Assembly (NCBI GenBank): GCA_019421015.1 | Contig: JAHZGC010000013.1 | Coordinates: forward strand, 1 to 45,917 | Reading direction: 5' to 3' | Length of the DNA stretch: 45,917 bases | Source: Coriobacteriaceae bacterium | GTDB taxonomy: Bacteria; Actinomycetota; Coriobacteriia; Coriobacteriales; UMGS124 | In this document: positions 32,267 through 39,982 of the stretch, piece after piece | Layout of the letters: each line of letters starts with the position of its first letter | How positions within the stretch are numbered: position 1 is the stretch's first letter | Program-made: the position numbers and the translations under genes | Notes under the pieces: generated by a model | Told to the model about the DNA's origin: nothing | Seen by the model: only the letters and a program-made list of their open reading frames with translations | Databases searched by the model: none

Positions 32267-34888
32267 ATGCGGGCTGCTCTGACCCATCAGGCGCGATGCG
32301 GGCTGTGGTGTGCTTGGTTTGCATTGCTCATGGCCGCACCCTACATGCCGCGCGATGTTTCCGGGTTTACCGGCGCTTGGGGCCCCTCGTCGTTCTCTGA
32401 GATGTTTGCCTGGACGGCCCTGGGGATGGTCATGGGGCTGTGGCTGGGATCGTATCCTCGTGTGGAGCGCTTCGTTGCTACGACATCGTATGCCGAACGG
32501 GCTGTTATGGCGGCAGGGCTGGTTGCTTCCGCTGTTGTGGTCATACCCGAGTGTCTCAGGGTTCTGGCCGATGTGTATTCCTGGCCATTGGGCTGGTTGC
32601 ATTCGCCCGAGCATCCCGAGGCATACCGTGCATGGACCGGTCTTCTCCGCGCGGGTCCGGGCCTGGTTTTTGGGGCCTGCGTGCTGTGCGGTTGGGCGGG
32701 GTGGAATGTGTTTCGGCCGACGGGAGGGGAGGGCGGTCCTTCTGCGGATTCTTTGCAGCCGAAACGCCGCCCCTGGGTCTTCCTGCTGATTGTATGCGCG
32801 TTTGTTGCGGGGATTTTGCAGCCCCTGGCCTGGACTCTTCTGCTGCCGCATGCCCCGTTTCCCCAGCCGCTGCTGTACGTGGGCCCCATAGGCCCCGAAG
32901 ACACATGGGGCAGCAGCGTCACGCTTCTGCGGGCGTGTACGGTACCGGTCCCCCTTCTGCTCATGGGCGCGTTTTCTCTGCTGAGCACGGGAACTGTGGG
33001 GCACAGGGGTTGCCGTCCGTCTTTTCCGCTGGTGCCCATCGCAGCCCTGTGCCTGGGTGTCTTGGCGTTTCGCATTGCGACGCGCGTGATGCCCGGCCTG
33101 TGCGCGACGCAGCTGTGGCAGGCGGTGGTGGCGCTCACCCTCTACGGTTTTTGTCTTGGGGGTTGTTTGCTCGCCGGGGTGCAGGTGCGGCGTGCGGGCC
33201 GGCGCCCGGAGGGGTCCTCCGAGGCGAAGCCTCCCACAACGGCGGACGCACTGCTGCGGACTTTTACGGCGGACGGCCTTGCCTATCTGCGCGGTAGAGG
33301 TCTCACCGAGCGCGAGTTGTTGGCCATGGCGGCACAGGTGCGCGGGCTGACGGCTGCCGAGGCGGGAGAGATTCTTGGCGTTGCCGAGCCCACAGTGCGC
33401 GAGTACCGCCGCCGCTGTCGCAAGAAGCTGGCCGTCGACGACCTGTCTTCTGTGGCGGAGGTGCTTTCTGCGGGGTTCGTTGAGGGGGCGGTTCCTGATA
33501 ATCCTGGGCGGTGGGGGAGGGAAGCTGCCGTTGCCCTTGCGGCCCTAGTGAGTGCCGTAGCGCTGGCGTTGCTGCCTTTTGCGGGAGCGCCCCGTGTTTG
33601 GTCCGACGTGTGGGCCACAGCGTTCGGGGCGGGAATCGGCCTTGCGGGGGCATGGTTTGTCCAGGTGATGCGCGGCCCGTCGGCGGGGTGTGTTCCCGGC
33701 CGGTCGTTGATGCTTGCTGCGGCTTGCGGTCTCGTGATGGCGGCAATCGTGCTCGTTGGGCTGCGCACAGGGCTTGTGCTTCCCGCTGCCGAGGGGGCTT
33801 TTCGCAGGGCGTGGACGCTCGGGGGTACGGCGCTGTTTGTGGGTTGCGCGATGCTGCTCTTCGATTGGATTGCGCCACGTACCGGCTTACGGGGACCTGT
33901 TGGGGCGGCTGTCGCGGCGTGCGCGGCGCTTCTGGTTGCGCAGCTCGGCGTTGCGGCCTGGACGGTGGAGCTCGGGTTCGCGGCACTCTGTGCGGCTGGA
34001 GTGGCGGCGTGCTTTTTGTGGCGGCCGAGGGCTACGGCGGTCCTCTCCCCCTGTCTGTGCCCGTGGGGGATGCCTTGGCTTGCGGCTGCGGCGCTCGTGG
34101 CGTGGATGTGGAGCGACGTGTATCGCGCTCCAGCCTATGACTCCCTACTGCCCGTGCTGCAATGGGGTGCCTGTGCCGTCCTGGCCGTTGGTGCATGGGG
34201 GTTACATCGCCTGCGGGGCTCGGCGGTGCGTCTGCCGCTGGTGGCGGTGCTGGCGGTGACCGTGGTTGCCTCATTCGGCGTTGGGTTCGGAGACACCCTC
34301 GTGTTGTGTGGGCTGCTTCTTGTGGTGGTGTGGGGGCAAAAGCCGGCGCGGGAGGGGTGTGGTCGTCCATGGCACACCGGTGCGCTGGCTGCTTCCTGGG
34401 GGACGGTGGCGGGCACGCTGGCGACCAACGCTTTTGGCTGGCCCCTGTCGGCCAACGCCAATCTGACGGTTTTGGGAGGCCGGTCGGCGTTTGCGATGCT
34501 GGTCGTGTGCGTCGTGGGTGCGCTGTGCCTTGCGGTGGCGCGTGCGTGTGCAAAAGCCGCGTGCACGATGGATCGTTGGACGGACGATTCTTTGGACGCA
34601 GGGCGGGCTCAGGCGTTGCTCGCCGACCGGGGTCTGGGCCCGGCGCAGGTTCAAATGGTCATGCTGCTCCTAGGAGGAACACCCGCCGCCGAGGTCGCCC
34701 TGCGGCTGAACTATGCGCGCTCGACGGTCGACCGGGCACGGCGCGATGCCTGCCGAGCGTTTGGCGTGCGCACCTGTGGCCAGCTGGCTACTGAAGTGGG
34801 GCGCCTGATGCGGTTCGACGGCGATGCGAGGGCCTCTCGGCATGGCGATTCTGTGGGCTGCCCAGAGCCTGATAGTAACGTTCGTTAG
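32267..34888 (+). CDS. Double-headed membrane regulator (two membrane blocks, two LuxR-type HTH)
   Basis: This 873-residue protein is about twice the length of the other membrane LuxR regulators. Residues about 10-310 are hydrophobic; an HTH follows at about 335-400 (RGLTERELLAMAAQVRGLTA, EPTVREYRRRCRKKL). Residues about 420-770 form a second hydrophobic block, and a second HTH lies near the C-terminus (GLGPAQVQMVMLLLGGTPAA, RSTVDRARRDACRAFGV). The whole looks like a fused tandem duplication. The second HTH is more divergent. ATG 32267 follows GAGGGGGCG; an ATG at 32262 is out of frame. It is divergent from the cassette/ABC operon, so it probably controls it. Its ligand is unknown. Confidence 0.82.
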   Translation: MRAALTHQARCGLWCAWFALLMAAPYMPRDVSGFTGAWGPSSFSEMFAWTALGMVMGLWLGSYPRVERFVATTSYAERAVMAAGLVASAVVVIPECLRVLADVYSWPLGWLHSPEHPEAYRAWTGLLRAGPGLVFGACVLCGWAGWNVFRPTGGEGGPSADSLQPKRRPWVFLLIVCAFVAGILQPLAWTLLLPHAPFPQPLLYVGPIGPEDTWGSSVTLLRACTVPVPLLLMGAFSLLSTGTVGHRGCRPSFPLVPIAALCLGVLAFRIATRVMPGLCATQLWQAVVALTLYGFCLGGCLLAGVQVRRAGRRPEGSSEAKPPTTADALLRTFTADGLAYLRGRGLTERELLAMAAQVRGLTAAEAGEILGVAEPTVREYRRRCRKKLAVDDLSSVAEVLSAGFVEGAVPDNPGRWGREAAVALAALVSAVALALLPFAGAPRVWSDVWATAFGAGIGLAGAWFVQVMRGPSAGCVPGRSLMLAAACGLVMAAIVLVGLRTGLVLPAAEGAFRRAWTLGGTALFVGCAMLLFDWIAPRTGLRGPVGAAVAACAALLVAQLGVAAWTVELGFAALCAAGVAACFLWRPRATAVLSPCLCPWGMPWLAAAALVAWMWSDVYRAPAYDSLLPVLQWGACAVLAVGAWGLHRLRGSAVRLPLVAVLAVTVVASFGVGFGDTLVLCGLLLVVVWGQKPAREGCGRPWHTGALAASWGTVAGTLATNAFGWPLSANANLTVLGGRSAFAMLVVCVVGALCLAVARACAKAACTMDRWTDDSLDAGRAQALLADRGLGPAQVQMVMLLLGGTPAAEVALRLNYARSTVDRARRDACRAFGVRTCGQLATEVGRLMRFDGDARASRHGDSVGCPEPDSNVR

Positions 34889-35094
34889 CTGGGGACCATA
34901 GCATCAAGCAAGGCAATAAAACCAGAAAACGAGCTGGTAGGATGCCTTGTTATATCGACAACAGGGATACGTGGTCGGGCAGGTAGAAAGGGCTCAAAGG
35001 CAGGGCGATGATAAGTCGTCTTCACGAGGGCTTGAGACCCGAGCCACCGCACACATACTGCGAAGCCCCAGTGCCCAGGTATCCTGAACATATG

Positions 35095-35138
35095 GCGGGG
35101 TCGGGGCGGCTGGTTCCCTCCGACCCCGCGCCTGTTTT
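35095..35138 (+). terminator. Terminator in the 34889-35216 gap
   Basis: GCGGGGTCGG pairs with CCGACCCCGC, followed by GCCTGTTTTT. It probably ends the double-LuxR transcript. The remainder of this 328-bp gap is less GC-rich and shows no gene I can support. Confidence 0.75.
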
Positions 35139-35216
35139 TGGACGTAAGATGGTTGCCATGGGGCGGGGCTCCGGCGATGGGGCTTCTCGCCATGCGGTTG
35201 CAAAAAGGAGAGACCC

Positions 35217-35978
35217 ATGATTCGTAAGATTATCCAGATCGACGAGGCCGCCTGCATAGGGTGCGGCCTGTGCGTGGGTGCCTGCCACGAAAACGCCATC
35301 GGCATGGTGGACGGCAAAGCACGCCTGCTGCGCGACGACTATTGCGACGCGTTGGGCGATTGCCTGCCGGCATGCCCGGTGAACGCCATCCACTTTGTGG
35401 AGCGCGACGCGGCTCCCTTTGACGCCGATGCCGTGAACTGGCACAAGCAGGCCATGGAGCTTGCCGGCGAGCGAGCCTCCTGGGGTAGCTCGCATCATGG
35501 TCGCCGGACCCGCGCCGAGCTCGATGCCGACGCCGCCTTGGTAGAGGGGGAGCTGCTGCTCGACGTGGCCGCCCAGGACGCCGCCAAGGACGCGCAGGCT
35601 CCCTCGGGCCTGGCTCAATGGCCCTGCCAGATCAAGCTCATGCCCGTCAAGGCGCCGTACTACGACGGTGCCGACCTGTTGGTGGCGGCCGACTGTACGG
35701 CGTTTGCCTGCCCCGACTTTTCCCGCCGCTTTATGGACGGCCGTGTGACGGTGATCGGCTGCCCCAAGCTCGACGGGGTAGACTATGCCGACAAGCTGGC
35801 CGAGATTCTCTGCGCCAACGATGTGAGCAGCGTGACCGTGGCGCGCATGGAGGTGCCTTGCTGCGGCGGTCTGCAGGCGGCCGTGGAGCGCGCCGTGCTC
35901 ATGAGCGCCCGCCGCGTGCCGGTCAAGGTGGTTATCATCGCCACCGACGGCCGCGTGGTGAAGGAAGAGCAGGCGTAA
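35217..35978 (+). CDS. Ferredoxin-domain iron-sulfur protein
   Basis: This 253-residue cytoplasmic protein has an N-terminal ferredoxin domain. The first motif is canonical (C13, C16, C19, C23). The second is C43-x5-C49-x3-C53-P, lacking the usual second Cys (Leu46), in the CDxLGxC form seen in a family of such proteins. The C-terminal part (about 110-253) has further conserved-looking Cys in ADCTAFACPDF, VIGCPKLD and VPCCGGL, which could hold another metal or act in redox chemistry. No catalytic family is recognised. A ribosome site (AAAAAGGAGA) precedes the ATG. It converges on reductase 3 but a functional link is not shown. Confidence 0.78.
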   Translation: MIRKIIQIDEAACIGCGLCVGACHENAIGMVDGKARLLRDDYCDALGDCLPACPVNAIHFVERDAAPFDADAVNWHKQAMELAGERASWGSSHHGRRTRAELDADAALVEGELLLDVAAQDAAKDAQAPSGLAQWPCQIKLMPVKAPYYDGADLLVAADCTAFACPDFSRRFMDGRVTVIGCPKLDGVDYADKLAEILCANDVSSVTVARMEVPCCGGLQAAVERAVLMSARRVPVKVVIIATDGRVVKEEQA

Positions 35979-35981
35979 GGT

Positions 35982-36036
35982 AAAAAGCCGGGCGTCCCGT
36001 GCCGCCCTTTGCTTGGGGCTTGCACGGGACGCCCGG
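35982..36036 (-). terminator. Terminator of reductase 3 (possibly bidirectional)
   Basis: CCGGGCGTCCCGTG and CACGGGACGCCCGG form a 14-bp perfect stem. On the minus strand it is followed by CTTTTT. It also lies just after the ferredoxin-protein stop. Confidence 0.88.
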
Positions 36037-36062
36037 TGAGGGACGAACGTTGCTCAAACGCT

Positions 36063-37730
36063 CTACGCCAACGGTTCCTCGAGCGCGGCGTTGCGGCCGG
36101 CGATGCGGCCGAAGTTGAGGCACTCGGCCAGGTTGGCGCCGAAGATGCAGTACACCTGCGCGGCGCTGTGGCCCAGGGTGCCCGCCTCGTAGAGGTGCGG
36201 GATCGGCTCGCCGTCGAGGCCGATGACGCGCGCCTGGCCGTCCTTCTTGGGGCCGCCCTTGGTGGTGTTCATGACCGGCATCATGCGCACGGCGTAGAAG
36301 GGGCCGTCGGCGATGGGGGCCATGTTGGTCGAGCCGTCGATCTCGACCGGGCGGCCGAAGGCATCGCCCTCGCCGGCCTCGCAGGTGGCGTTGAAGGCGT
36401 CGACGGTGGCCTGCAGGGCCGCTGGGTCCATGCGGAAGCCCTCGTCGGCGCTGTTCTCGTTGATGGCGGCCACCAGGTCCTCGAGGGTCTCTCCGCTGAG
36501 GATCCAGCCCTTGGCAAGCTCCTCGGAGTTGTCGGCGCTCCAGGGAGTCTGGCCGCCCAGCTCCTCGTCGACGTAGAGCAGGCCGGCGGGGGCGGGGTCG
36601 GCGTACACGGGGCCGGCGGCGAACTGCTTGGAGTCGAAGACCACGTAGAACGGGATGTTGGCATACGAGGAGTCGTAGTCGTCGGGAAGGCCGCTGGCCG
36701 GCTCGTTCATGAGGGCGAAGCGGTTCACGCTGCGGTGGCCAAAGGGTGTGCCGAAGTTCGAGGGGTTCTCGCACATAAAGCGCTCGCCGTGGCGGTTGAC
36801 CCACATGAAGCTGCCGGTCTTCATAGAGGAACCGTTGTAGCCGAAGCGGGCGCGGTTGTCGCCGGGGGCCACAAAGCCGATGCCGTAGGCGTCGAGCATG
36901 TTCATGTGCCACATCTCGGCGCCGATCTCCATGCCCATGCGCACGCCGTCGCCGGTGTTGTAGATTCAGCCCTCGTGGGCCAGGGGAGAAGGCACCAGGT
37001 AGTTGCCGATCATCTCGTCGTTGTACTCGAAGCCGCCGCAGCACAGGATGACGCCCCTGCGCGCCTTGACGGCGATCTCGCTGCCGTCGGAATGCGTGGC
37101 GCGCACGCCGATGACGGCCTTGGTCTCGGGGTTCTGCACCAGGTGCTCGGCGCGGGCGTCGAAGAGCACCTGGACGTTGTTCTCGTCCATGAACTTGACC
37201 GACCAGCGCCAGAAGGGGCCGCCCGAGGTCTCGCCCTCGAGCTCGGGGCTCAGCGAGACGGCGCCGAAGCCGTCGGCGCCGGGCCAGTTGCGGTAGTCGG
37301 CGCCCAGCACGCCGGTGAGGTCGCCGTAGGGGATGCCGCGGTCGTCGAGCCACTGCTTGACCGTGGTGCCTTGCTGCACGTACTCCTCCCACACCGAGTC
37401 GTCGGTGAGGCCCTTGACCTGGTGGTGCAGGTAGGCCAGGACCTTCTCGGGGTCCTCGACGGTCGAGATGCAGCCGGTGGAGATGCGGGTGGTTCCGCCG
37501 CCCTCCTTGGGGGCCTTCTCGAGCACGATGACCTCGGCGCCGTTCTCGACCGCGGTGGCGGCGGCCACGGCTCCGGCCCCGCCGAAGCCCACGACCACGA
37601 CGTCGGCCTCGTAGTCCCAGGTTGGAACCGGGGCCTCGCTGGCCATAGCCGGCGTGATGCCGGTGGCCGTGGCGGCGACGGCGGCCGCGGGGGCGCCCTC
37701 TACGAAGTGCCTGCGCGAAATCGATTGCAT
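36063..37730 (-). pseudogene. Tat-exported FAD-binding reductase 3, interrupted by in-frame TGA
   Basis: One continuous frame of 555 codons is interrupted by TGA at 36966-36968, after 254 residues. The front half has a Tat signal (SRRHFVEGAPAAA) and the FAD motif VVVGFGGAGAVAAATAVENG; the back half resumes directly with IYNTGDGVRMGMEIGAEMW and ends with the FAD-contact region PIPHLYEAGTLGHSAA. NTGDG is conserved in the family, so the stop sits in the middle of a normal domain. One base change (for example to TGG, TGC or CGA) restores it. Selenocysteine insertion is possible in principle, but I see no convincing SECIS hairpin downstream. ATG 37730 has GAGAGGAG upstream. It is divergent from LuxR 3. 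Confidence 0.8.
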
Positions 37731-37894
37731 GGTGGTGCTCCTCTCGGACTAGCTGGTGTGCGGCGAGGCGTGAGACGTGTTCTGCTTTGCCGCGGGTATG
37801 GCCCGAGCGTAGGGCGTCGCGGGCGGGTGAGGGTGGCCTAACCCGCGCCAACACGGTTGCGAATAGATAGGACTTGACAGATAACACCGGTATT

Positions 37895-37903
37895 TACCAG
37901 GTA
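37895..37903. promoter_or_regulatory. TACCAGGTA palindrome, LuxR 3 / reductase 3
   Basis: A perfect TACC-A-GGTA lies in the 281-bp divergent gap, embedded in TATT...TTTTG sequence close to that around the 14.87-kb site. A TTGACA (37874-37879) lies just upstream. It is a candidate LuxR operator. Confidence 0.45.
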
Positions 37904-38011
37904 TTTTGTATGGTACGCGCGCTGTGGCGCGATTGGGTGGCCGTCGGGTGCTTGGAGTATGATGTGTCCGGGCTGCAGGCGGATTTCTGGATTTCTGGCA
38001 TGGAGGGTTCG

Positions 38012-39394
38012 ATGCTCGCGCGGGTCGTATCGTTCGTTCAGGGCCTTCCCAAGGTCCCGCTGGCGTTCATGGGGTTCGGTATGCACCGGGCCTGGTTCGA
38101 GCTTGCCTTTACGATGCCCCGCGTGCCCGGCGGTGAGACCGTGTTGGTCCACGACTGGCTCGACCTCGCCATGATCGCGACTTTGCTTCTCTGCTCCGTG
38201 CGGGCGCGGCGGGTTTCTCCGCTGTGTTCAAGGGGCGCTCTGGTCGCAGGTGCCCCGATGCTGCTCATTGCGGCGACGGGTCTGGCGTATCTGGGGGTCT
38301 TTGTGCCCGAAACCGCCCTGGCGTTGAGGTGGGCGGCCTCCATTATGGGAGGCGTGGGGATCGCCCTCATGATCTTGATGTGGTGTGAGCGCTACGCCCG
38401 GCTGACCCCAGGCCGGTTTTTGCTCTACTACGCGTCGATGATGCTCGCCGGGGCTGCGGTCATCTGGATCTACCGGGGGTTCGTGCCCGCATGGCAGCCG
38501 TGGATGGTGGGGCTTCTCCCCCTGGTGTCGATAGGGATGTTGCTGTCGAGCCGCGATGGCGGGGAAGGGGAGGAGCCGGCCGAAGAGGGGGACGCCCGGT
38601 TCACCTTTCCATGGAAGCCGCTGCTTGTGGTGGCCCTGTACTCGTTTGCGTTCAGCCTGCAGTACACCTCGGACGCGGTGCCGGGGCTCTATTCGTCGCC
38701 GGGTACCGTGGTGAGCGCCCTCGTTGTGGTGGGCGCGCTGCTCCTGACCCGGGGCCATATTGGGTTCGAGACCGTCTACAGCGCATGGCTCCCCGTTATG
38801 TCGGCTCTGTTTTTGCTGGTGCCGGCTGGGGGAGGGCTGCCTGGGGTATGGGCGGACTTCTTCAACTGCCTGGGTTACGGGGCCAACGAGATATTCATCG
38901 CGACCATGATCGGCTCGATCGCCTACCGCTACGGCGTGAACGCCGTCTGGCTGTACGGCGCGGAGCTCGGGGCCCGCTTTTTGGTCCTTATGCTGGGGCG
39001 CGAGCTGCGGCCCCTGTTTGTGGCGAGCGGTTTGGGCACCGGGCTGCCGGTGATCGTGGCGGTGGTGTTGGCCACGGTGCTGGTGGTGAGCGAGATCAAG
39101 ATCGACTCGAACTGGGGCATCGACCTCGTGGGGTCTTCGTCGGGTGAGCAGGGGGAGGACGCGGTTGCGAAGCGCAACGACGTGGGTACCCGCTGTGCGG
39201 AGCTGGCGCGTACGCATGGGCTGACCCAGCGCGAAGGAGAGGTCCTGCTGCTGCTCGCCCAGCGAAAGACGACCGCCGAGATCGAGGCGGCCCTGTTCAT
39301 CGCCAACGGCACCGCGAAGGCCCACGTGAGCCATGTGTACCAGAAGCTCGGGGTCCATACGCGGGAGGGGTTGCTCGAGCTGTTGGGGGAGTAG
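38012..39394 (+). CDS. LuxR-type regulator 3 with MFS-like membrane domain
   Basis: This 460-residue regulator has about twelve hydrophobic segments in residues 10-375 and a C-terminal HTH (THGLTQREGEVLLLLAQRK, NGTAKAHVSHVYQKLGVHTR), both complete. ATG 38012 has GGAGGG five bases upstream; the open frame reaches back to 37874 but crosses the likely operator. It is divergent from reductase 3, which is interrupted, so the regulator now appears to control a broken gene. A 10-bp inverted repeat follows its stop. Confidence 0.87.
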   Translation: MLARVVSFVQGLPKVPLAFMGFGMHRAWFELAFTMPRVPGGETVLVHDWLDLAMIATLLLCSVRARRVSPLCSRGALVAGAPMLLIAATGLAYLGVFVPETALALRWAASIMGGVGIALMILMWCERYARLTPGRFLLYYASMMLAGAAVIWIYRGFVPAWQPWMVGLLPLVSIGMLLSSRDGGEGEEPAEEGDARFTFPWKPLLVVALYSFAFSLQYTSDAVPGLYSSPGTVVSALVVVGALLLTRGHIGFETVYSAWLPVMSALFLLVPAGGGLPGVWADFFNCLGYGANEIFIATMIGSIAYRYGVNAVWLYGAELGARFLVLMLGRELRPLFVASGLGTGLPVIVAVVLATVLVVSEIKIDSNWGIDLVGSSSGEQGEDAVAKRNDVGTRCAELARTHGLTQREGEVLLLLAQRKTTAEIEAALFIANGTAKAHVSHVYQKLGVHTREGLLELLGE

Positions 39395-39414
39395 AGCTCG
39401 GATGGCACGGATCG

Positions 39415-39467
39415 CCAGAAGTGGGGGCACTTGGGGCGTTGTGAGGGCGCGGCGTCTCCACTTCTGG
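39415..39467. other. Inverted repeat after LuxR 3
   Basis: CCAGAAGTGG (39415-39424) and CCACTTCTGG (39458-39467) form a perfect 10-bp inverted repeat with a 33-base loop. No T tract follows, so it may be an inefficient terminator or part of the repeat region beyond. Confidence 0.5.
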
Positions 39468-39531
39468 AAAACCGTGCTGTCGAGGCGGCCGACCGTGTTC
39501 AGGTAAGTTCCTTTGTTCGTCGGGTACCTCT

Positions 39532-39777
39532 TTGGCCAAAACCACGGCTTTCTCGACCGATTGGGCTTCTTCGGGCGCTCTCTTGGACAGGATTGCGGTT
39601 TTCTCGACCGGTTTCGCGGACGGCCCGGAGGTCTTCTTGGAAGAGCCGCAGGTAGCCGGGCTGTTCCTTCAACACCCTGGTGCGGGAGGGGGCAGAACCG
39701 GTCTAGAAAGTCGCAATCCTGTCCAGAGGCCTACCATCGAAACCCCGATTGGTCGAGAAAGTCGCGATCTTGTCCAG
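39532..39777. repeat. Palindromic cluster of four 27-bp repeats with exact 51-bp period
   Basis: Copies at 39532-39558 and 39583-39609 point one way; copies at 39700-39726 and 39751-39777 point the other. Spacing inside each pair is exactly 51 bp (27-bp repeat plus 24-bp spacer). The right-hand orientation reads GGTCGAGAAA, then variable bases, then TGTCCAG; a CGC-ATC core is shared by most copies. The gap 39395-39982 (588 bp) has no convincing gene; this cluster fills its middle. Open frames crossing it exist because 51 is divisible by three, but they have no start signals and run through both arms of the palindrome. Confidence 0.85.
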
Positions 39778-39870
39778 GATGCCCTGTGAAGGGACCGACC
39801 GCCGTCGCAGCGGTGACGATGGGTCTAGGCTGCAGGGTGGGCGGTTCGGGTCGTAGCGGCCGGTCCTTCG

Positions 39871-39916
39871 AAAACAAGCGCCCCACGCGGCCTCTTAGAG
39901 AGAACCGCGCGGGGCG
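39871..39916 (-). terminator. Terminator of reductase 4
   Basis: In the minus-strand transcript CGCCCCGCGCGG pairs with CCGCGTGGGGCG (one G-U) and is followed by CTTGTTTT. It lies about 65 bp after the reductase 4 stop. Confidence 0.75.
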
Positions 39917-39982
39917 CCTTCGCCGGTCTTTGGGAGTGCTCGCTGCCTTTGGGCACGTGGTCCTCAGGCTTTTCTGCCTGCC

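Noticed and set aside
34885..35193. Minus-strand frame of about 102 codons after the double LuxR gene
   Set aside because: It has no ribosome site or recognisable domain, crosses a terminator, and overlaps the end of the regulator gene. It could be a gene remnant but this cannot be supported.
36900..36965. SECIS element after the TGA in reductase 3
   Set aside because: I looked for a stem with a short GU-bearing loop within about 40 bases downstream and found no convincing one; the family codon here also seems variable.
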